From contig NZ_KQ949079.1 in assembly GCF_001514305.1 (NCBI RefSeq), positions 119,840-183,839 of the forward strand: 64,000 nt of DNA, in the 5' to 3' direction. The notes below the pieces were generated by a model that searched no databases, had not been told where the DNA came from, and saw nothing but the letters and a program-made list of their open reading frames with translations. A program made the translations under genes and the position numbers. Within the stretch, counting starts at the first letter, position 1; the number at the start of each line of letters is the position of its first letter. Origin of the DNA: Streptomyces dysideae. GTDB lineage: Bacteria; Actinomycetota; Actinomycetes; Streptomycetales; Streptomycetaceae. Of the stretch, positions 59,480 through 64,000 are shown in pieces.

Positions 59480-61113
59480 TGCGGGCCTCCTGTGGGGTCT
59501 TCGGGGGTGGGCTGTTGGTCCGGCGTGCTGTCCGAGGTGTTGTTCGGGGGGGTGTCCGGGGGGGTGTCCGGGGGGGTGTCCGGGGGGTTCTCTGACGTCT
59601 TCTCCGACGTCTTCTGGGGCGCCCTGCCGGACGGGGCGTCGGGCGTCTCGTCGGAGCTCTCGTCGAACGCTTTGTCAGGAGTCGTGTCAGACGCCTCGTC
59701 GGGCTCGGGGCGCTGTTCGGGCTCCGGCTCCGGCTCGTCGAAGGCCGGGCGGGCATGGTGCCAGGGGGCGTCCGGGCTGCGAGGGGTGGCGGGGGGCTTC
59801 GGGGGCGTGACCCCGGCAGGCGGGGGTGTGGTGCCCTCGGGCTCGCCGGTCGGGGCCGGAGTACCGGATGTGCCGGGTGAATCAGACACGGGGCGCTGGC
59901 TCGCCGAGCCCTCGCTCGCGGTTCGGACACGGCGGGGGCCTGCCGGGGCGGCACCCGTTCCAGGGCGCTGCGATGCCGAGCCCTCGCTCGTGGTGCGGGC
60001 GCGACGCGGTGTCGTCGGTGGGCCGGACGGTGCCAGGGGCGTGGCCTCGGTCGGCGGCTCGGGGGCGTCGGTTTCGGTCGGCGGCTCGGGGGGTGTGGGC
60101 GGCTGGCCGGCTGAGCCCTCCGACGGGGGGCGGGTACGGCGCGGCGTGGGCGTCGGGCCACCCGGCTCTGCGGGGGCCTCCGACTGGCTCGCCGAGCCTT
60201 CCGCTGCCGTGCGGGTGCGGCGCGGTGCCGGTGTCTCCGGCGTGCCGGTCGGCGGGGGTGTCTGTGGGGCTGCCGGTGGCTGGCTGGCCGAGCCTTCCGC
60301 TGCGGTACGGGTACGGCGCGGCGTGGGCGTCGGGCCACCCGGCTCTTCGGGGGCCTCCGACTGGCTCGCCGAGCCTTCCGCTGCCGTGCGGGTGCGGCGC
60401 GGGGTGGGTGTCTCCGGTGTGGCCGTAGGCGGGGTTGTGTCCGGCTGGCTGGCTGAGCCCTCGGCAGTCGTGCGGGTGCGGCGTGCCGGGCGGTCGCCTG
60501 GCGTGCGGGCTGTGGCCCTGGCCGGGCGGGTGGGGGCAGGGGGGAGTTGGCCCTTCAGGGGGCCCCATTCGTTGGGGTCGGGGACTCCTGGAGGGAGCAT
60601 CTGGCGGCGCTTCGGGGCGCCGTGTTCGGATTCGCCTGGTTCCTTGGCGCCGGGCCAGGCCTTGGCGACGCGGGCCGCCAGGACGAAGTCCTTGCGGAGG
60701 GGGTGCCCCTCGAAGGTGTCCGGGAGGAGGAGGTGGTTCAGGGAGGGGTGACCTTCGAACAGCACGCCGAACATTTCGTGCGTCTCGCGTTCGTGCCAGG
60801 CCGCGCCCGCGTAGACGCCGACCGCGGTCGGGAGGGTCGGGGCGTCGTGCAGGACCGTCGTACGGATAAGGAGGCGGCGTACCGGGGAGAGGGCTGCCAC
60901 GTGGGCCGCGACGCGGAAGCCTGTGCCGGGTTCGTCGACCGCGCTCAGCCAGTCGAAGTAGGTGCAGCCAAGGCGGTCGCGGGCCGTTTCCAGGGCCGTG
61001 ATCCAGGAGGTGGGGGGTACGTCGACCGTCAGGACCTCGTAGGACTCCTCGGCCGTGGCCTCGGTACCAAACAGTTCCGCCACGGGTGCGGGGAGCCAGC
61101 CGGTCGTGGTCAT
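59476..61113 (-). CDS. nuoC: NADH-quinone oxidoreductase subunit C with repeat-expanded tail
   Basis: NuoC (545 aa), more than twice the usual length. Residues 1-175 form the 30-kDa subunit domain with [16 protein letters not shown] and the GHPLRKDF motif. From about 195 to 545 the protein is a tail of Pro/Thr/Glu with seven copies of RR-x-R-x-x-x-E-G-S-A-x-Q (59890-60486) and acidic and PPDT repeats. A 177-nt in-frame duplication is in the middle. ATG at 61113. Confidence 0.92.
   Translation of the reverse strand: MTTTGWLPAPVAELFGTEATAEESYEVLTVDVPPTSWITALETARDRLGCTYFDWLSAVDEPGTGFRVAAHVAALSPVRRLLIRTTVLHDAPTLPTAVGVYAGAAWHERETHEMFGVLFEGHPSLNHLLLPDTFEGHPLRKDFVLAARVAKAWPGAKEPGESEHGAPKRRQMLPPGVPDPNEWGPLKGQLPPAPTRPARATARTPGDRPARRTRTTAEGSASQPDTTPPTATPETPTPRRTRTAAEGSASQSEAPEEPGGPTPTPRRTRTAAEGSASQPPAAPQTPPPTGTPETPAPRRTRTAAEGSASQSEAPAEPGGPTPTPRRTRPPSEGSAGQPPTPPEPPTETDAPEPPTEATPLAPSGPPTTPRRARTTSEGSASQRPGTGAAPAGPRRVRTASEGSASQRPVSDSPGTSGTPAPTGEPEGTTPPPAGVTPPKPPATPRSPDAPWHHARPAFDEPEPEPEQRPEPDEASDTTPDKAFDESSDETPDAPSGRAPQKTSEKTSENPPDTPPDTPPDTPPNNTSDSTPDQQPTPEDPTGGPQ
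59890..60486 (-). repeat. Seven-copy repeat array in nuoC
   Basis: The array encodes seven copies of [17 protein letters not shown] units with variable Pro-rich spacers. Copies at 60132-60245 and 60309-60422 are near-identical and offset by exactly 177 nt, a recent duplication. A further short array (PPDT, 12-nt period) lies at 59551-59587. Confidence 0.9.
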
Positions 61114-61748
61114 CGGTCGCCCTCCCCCGTGTCCGTACCGCCGCCGGTCGCCGGCGGCTGGACCAGGCCGCTCTGCAGGGCCGCGGCCGACGGGCGGGCC
61201 GCAGAGGTGCCGTAGCGCTCGCCCAGTGACTCGCGGGCTATCTTCTCCTGGAGCTTCAGGATGCCCTGGAGCAGGGCCTCGGGGCGGGGCGGGCAGCCGG
61301 GGACGTAGACGTCGACCGGGATGATCTGGTCGACGCCCTTGGTGACGGAGTAGGAGTCCCAGTACGGGCCGCCGCAGTTGCTGCACGCGCCGAAGGAGAT
61401 GACGTACTTCGGCTCGGGCATCTGCTCGTACAGGCGCTTCACGGCCGGGGCCATCTTGTCCGTGACCGTGCCGGAGACGACCATCAGGTCGGCCTGGCGG
61501 GGCCCCGGCGCGAACGGGATGACGCCGAGGCGGATGAAGTCGTGGCGGGCCATCGACGCGGCGATGAACTCGATCGCGCAGCAGGCGAGGCCGAAGTTGA
61601 AGACCCAGAGGGAGTAGCGGCGGCCCCAGTTGAGGATCACCTTCATCGGCTCCGGGGCGAGGCGGGCGAGGGCGCCCAGCCGTTTCGGCTCCGGGAGGAG
61701 AACGGGCTGCTCTGCCGTCTCCGGCGTCGCGCCCGGCGTCACGTCCAT
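61110..61748 (-). CDS. nuoB: NADH-quinone oxidoreductase subunit B
   Basis: NuoB (212 aa) carries the N2 cluster: [22 protein letters not shown] and [12 protein letters not shown] hold the Cys ligands. A 35-residue C-terminal tail is Ala/Gly-rich. Start 61748 overlaps nuoA by 10 nt. Confidence 0.94.
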   Translation of the reverse strand: MDVTPGATPETAEQPVLLPEPKRLGALARLAPEPMKVILNWGRRYSLWVFNFGLACCAIEFIAASMARHDFIRLGVIPFAPGPRQADLMVVSGTVTDKMAPAVKRLYEQMPEPKYVISFGACSNCGGPYWDSYSVTKGVDQIIPVDVYVPGCPPRPEALLQGILKLQEKIARESLGERYGTSAARPSAAALQSGLVQPPATGGGTDTGEGDR

Positions 61749-62185
61749 GCCAAGACGCCCTTCTTGTATGCGTACAGCAGGCCCACGGCGAGGAAGCCGA
61801 GAAAGATGAACATCTCCACGAGCGTGGTCGCGCCGTAGCCGGGGGCGGCGAAGATCGTCGCCCAGGGGAACAGGAAGATCGAGTCGACGGCGAAGATCAC
61901 GTACAGGAAGGCGTAGACGTAGTAGCGGACCTGGGTGTGGGCCCAGCCCTCGCCGACGGGGTCGACGCCGCACTCGTACGTCAGGAGCTTCTCGGGGGTG
62001 GGGACGACGGGCCGTAGCAGGCGGCCGGCCCCGAAGGCGACGGCGACGAACAGCACGCCGAGGACGGCGAGCAGTCCGACGACCGAGTAGGACTGGAAGT
62101 AGTCCGCCGCCGTGACGAAGGTCGAGGCCGCTTCGCCGGTGCCCCAATCTACGGCGGTCGGATCGACGACGGTCGGTTCCCGCAC
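61739..62185 (-). CDS. nuoA: NADH-quinone oxidoreductase subunit A
   Basis: NuoA (148 aa), three TM helices, with [13 protein letters not shown] and [26 protein letters not shown] at 62185 with GAGGGGA upstream. First gene of the cluster. Confidence 0.92.
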   Translation of the reverse strand: MREPTVVDPTAVDWGTGEAASTFVTAADYFQSYSVVGLLAVLGVLFVAVAFGAGRLLRPVVPTPEKLLTYECGVDPVGEGWAHTQVRYYVYAFLYVIFAVDSIFLFPWATIFAAPGYGATTLVEMFIFLGFLAVGLLYAYKKGVLAWT

Positions 62186-62249
62186 GTCCGTCCCCTCGCT
62201 CCCTGGCCTTGTGATCTCGTGAACACCACTGTCCGACGATCTGTACGGG

Positions 62250-62277
62250 AGTCTAGGCCCTGCTAAAGAGACAGTAA
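62250..62277 (-). promoter_or_regulatory. Possible promoter of the nuo cluster
   Basis: TTACTG, 16-nt spacer, TAGACT on the minus strand, giving a leader of about 60 nt before nuoA. Confidence 0.45.
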
Positions 62278-62379
62278 GCAGGTCGTCATCCCTCGAGATG
62301 GTGTGGTGGGGTTTTCCCCAGGGGATCCTGGCGGTCCTCCTCATGGCGCGACGGCGCACCGCGCGGCACGCTGGCCCGT

Positions 62380-63558
62380 ATGACCGAACGCCCCAGCGCC
62401 GCCCCGACGGCCGACAGCGCCGAGTTGCTTCCGCCCGCCCGTTTCGCCTACGACCAGCACACCTGGAAGGAGATCGCGCATCTCCTGGCGAACCTTCCGA
62501 TGGCGCTGCTCGGCTTCCTCTACGTCATGACCGTGCTGTTCACCGGCGCCGGGCTCACCGTCACGGTGATCGGGTTCCCGCTGCTCGCGGCCGGGCTGGT
62601 GGGGGCGCGGCAGCTGGGGAAGCTGGAGCGGGCGCGGGCGAGGGCGTTGCTCGGGGTGCGGGTGGAGGAGCCGAGTCCGCTGCCGTTGCGTGGGAGTGGC
62701 GGGGTCATTCCGCAGCTGTGGATGATGCTGCGGGATCCGGTGGGCTGGCGGACGATCCTGTACGACTTCATCCGGCTGCCGTGGGGGATTCTCACCTTCA
62801 CCATCACGTTGACCTCGTTGTTCGTGCTGTGGCCGGTGCTGCCGTTCATCGCGCGGGGTCTGGCCAACGCCGACCGGGCGATGGTGCGGGGGCTGTTGTC
62901 GCCGTCGGACGAGCTGGAGCGGCGTATCGCCGAACTGGAGTCCGACCGGGGGGTGGTCGTCGATACGGCGGCCGCCGACCTGCGGCGCATCGAGCGCGAC
63001 CTGCACGACGGGGCCCAGGCCCGGCTCGTCAATCTCGCGATGGGGCTCGGGCTGGCCAAGGAGAAGCTGCTGGAGGATCCCGACTCGGCGGCGGCGATGG
63101 TGGACGAGGCGCACGGTGAGGTGAAGCTGGCGCTGCAGGAGCTGCGGGATCTGGCGCGGGGGATTCATCCTGCGGTGCTCACGGACCGCGGCCTTGATGC
63201 CGCGCTGTCCTCGGTCGCCTCGCGGTGCACCGTGCCGGTGAAGGTGACGGCCGACCTCGATGCCCGGCCGGCCGCGGCCATCGAGGGCATCGCGTACTTC
63301 ACCGTTTCCGAGCTCCTGCAGAACATCAGCAAACACAGCGGGGCGAAGTCGGCGACGGTGGATGTGTGGCAAACCGAGCACCGGCTGCTCATCCAGGTCT
63401 GGGACGACGGCCGCGGGGGCGCGCGCCTCGACGGCGGCACGGGGATGCGGGGGCTCGCGGACCGGCTGGGCGCGGTCGACGGGCTGTTCGTCATTGACTC
63501 GCCGCCGGGTGGGCCCACGACGGTTACGGCGGAGTTGCCGTGGCGGGGTCGGGTGTAG
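62380..63558 (+). CDS. Sensor histidine kinase (NarL/HisKA_3 class)
   Basis: A 392-aa kinase. Two pairs of TM helices (about 44-75 and 135-165) form a streptomycete-type sensor domain; the phosphoacceptor is His in ERDLHDGAQARL, and the ATPase has NISKHSGAKS and DDGRGGA. Diverges from nuoA. Such kinases usually have an adjacent response regulator; the window ends in repeats with no regulator visible. Confidence 0.9.
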   Translation: MTERPSAAPTADSAELLPPARFAYDQHTWKEIAHLLANLPMALLGFLYVMTVLFTGAGLTVTVIGFPLLAAGLVGARQLGKLERARARALLGVRVEEPSPLPLRGSGGVIPQLWMMLRDPVGWRTILYDFIRLPWGILTFTITLTSLFVLWPVLPFIARGLANADRAMVRGLLSPSDELERRIAELESDRGVVVDTAAADLRRIERDLHDGAQARLVNLAMGLGLAKEKLLEDPDSAAAMVDEAHGEVKLALQELRDLARGIHPAVLTDRGLDAALSSVASRCTVPVKVTADLDARPAAAIEGIAYFTVSELLQNISKHSGAKSATVDVWQTEHRLLIQVWDDGRGGARLDGGTGMRGLADRLGAVDGLFVIDSPPGGPTTVTAELPWRGRV

Positions 63559-64000
63559 GGGGCTGGTGGGGGCTGGGGGCTGAGTCTCGGTGGGCTGCGG
63601 GCTGCGTCTCGGCTGAGGGCTGGGGCTTAAGGGCCGGGTCTCGGTGGGGGCTGAGTCTCGGGTGAGGGCTGAGGGGGCGCCGACGCGGGTGGCGTTGCAG
63701 GTGGACGGATGTGGGTGGGTCACGGGGCAGGGTGGGCCGAGCTGGGCTCGACGCGGGTCGGCGGGGGCCGGGGTGACGGAGTATGTGGCCGGGCAAGGGT
63801 GGGCTGGGCGCGGGCAGTGCCAGGGGCGATTCCAAGGGCAAGGGCTCCGGGCCAGGGCGGCACCGGCATAGACGGGCCGGGGGCACTGCCTCGGCCAAGG
63901 CGGGGCGCCGCCGTGGACTAGCGGCGAGGCGCCGCCGTGAGTTAGGAGCTGGGTGCCACCTTGGGCCGGGACGGGGCGCCGCCATTGGACTAGGAGCGGC
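63559..64000. other. Gene-free G-rich degenerate repeats
   Basis: No gene is supported. The strand is very G-rich, with irregular copies of GGGGGCTGAGTCTCGG at 63570-63670 and of GGGCGCCGCCGTGGACTAG near 63901, 63926 and 63974. The long open frames on the minus strand are low-complexity Pro/Arg products of base composition. Confidence 0.6.

Noticed and set aside
63524..63985. A 153-codon minus-strand frame at the right end
   Set aside because: Low-complexity Pro/Arg/His product of the G-rich repeats; no start signal.

Overview
The window is high-GC DNA from a Streptomyces chromosome, in the conserved core near the str/S10 ribosomal superoperon. The evidence is the gene order (rpsL-rpsG-fusA-tuf-rpsJ...; secE-nusG-rplKA, rplJL, rpoBC), near-exclusive G/C at third codon positions, frequent GTG/TTG starts, a zinc-type S14 and a C+ type L33, HadAB-like MaoC proteins next to rpmG, and a nuo cluster lacking DEFG like the second one of Streptomyces. 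The left edge cuts rpsH. The right edge is non-coding.

Layout. (1) 1-12827, all minus strand: the spc/S10/str block rpsH, rpsN, rplE, rplX, rplN, rpsQ, rpmC, rplP, rpsC, rplV, rpsS, rplB, rplW, rplD, rplC, rpsJ, then tuf, fusA, rpsG, rpsL, with recognisable promoters before rpsJ and rpsL. (2) 13158-21915: an accessory block. A DUF1707 membrane protein and a Crp-family regulator diverge. Next comes a tightly coupled plus-strand operon of five genes: a class III nucleotide cyclase, a degenerate P-loop/HEAT protein, an SPFH-like scaffold protein, a Pycsar-type membrane effector (PycTM-like), and an M48 membrane metalloprotease whose tail carries an apparent 1-nt frameshift. (3) 22013-34679 minus: rpoC, rpoB, rplL, rplJ (with L10 leader), a lipoprotein, rplA, rplK, nusG; then secE and tRNA-Trp. 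(4) 35479-47438: aminotransferase, adenosine-deaminase-like protein, murB, a doubly frameshifted DUF3291 relic, an MFS pump with its TetR regulator and two matching operators, hadAB-like genes, rpmG, tRNA-Met, tRNA-Thr, an amidohydrolase, an NAD(P)-binding protein, an NTF2-like protein, a small Cys protein, tRNA-Tyr and YajQ. (5) 47531-51545: small membrane proteins, an APC permease, a MITE-like element with 8-bp target duplications, a SUKH protein, YccF and HtpX. (6) 51766-62185 minus: nuoABCHIJKLMN without nuoD/E/F/G, with a repeat-expanded NuoC tail and a palindromic repeat inside nuoL. (7) 62380-63558: a sensor histidine kinase, followed by degenerate G-rich repeats.

How it works together. 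Most of the window makes ribosomes, translation factors and RNA polymerase, plus respiratory membrane subunits. The unusual part is the 13.8-21.9 kb block. It has the two essential parts of a Pycsar anti-phage system (cyclase and cyclic-nucleotide-responsive TM effector). It adds a Crp-like protein with a conserved cyclic-nucleotide pocket, a Crp-like operator just upstream of the cyclase, a scaffold and a protease. A peptide motif shared by the cyclase C-terminus and the NTPase-like N-terminus suggests that the products assemble into one complex.
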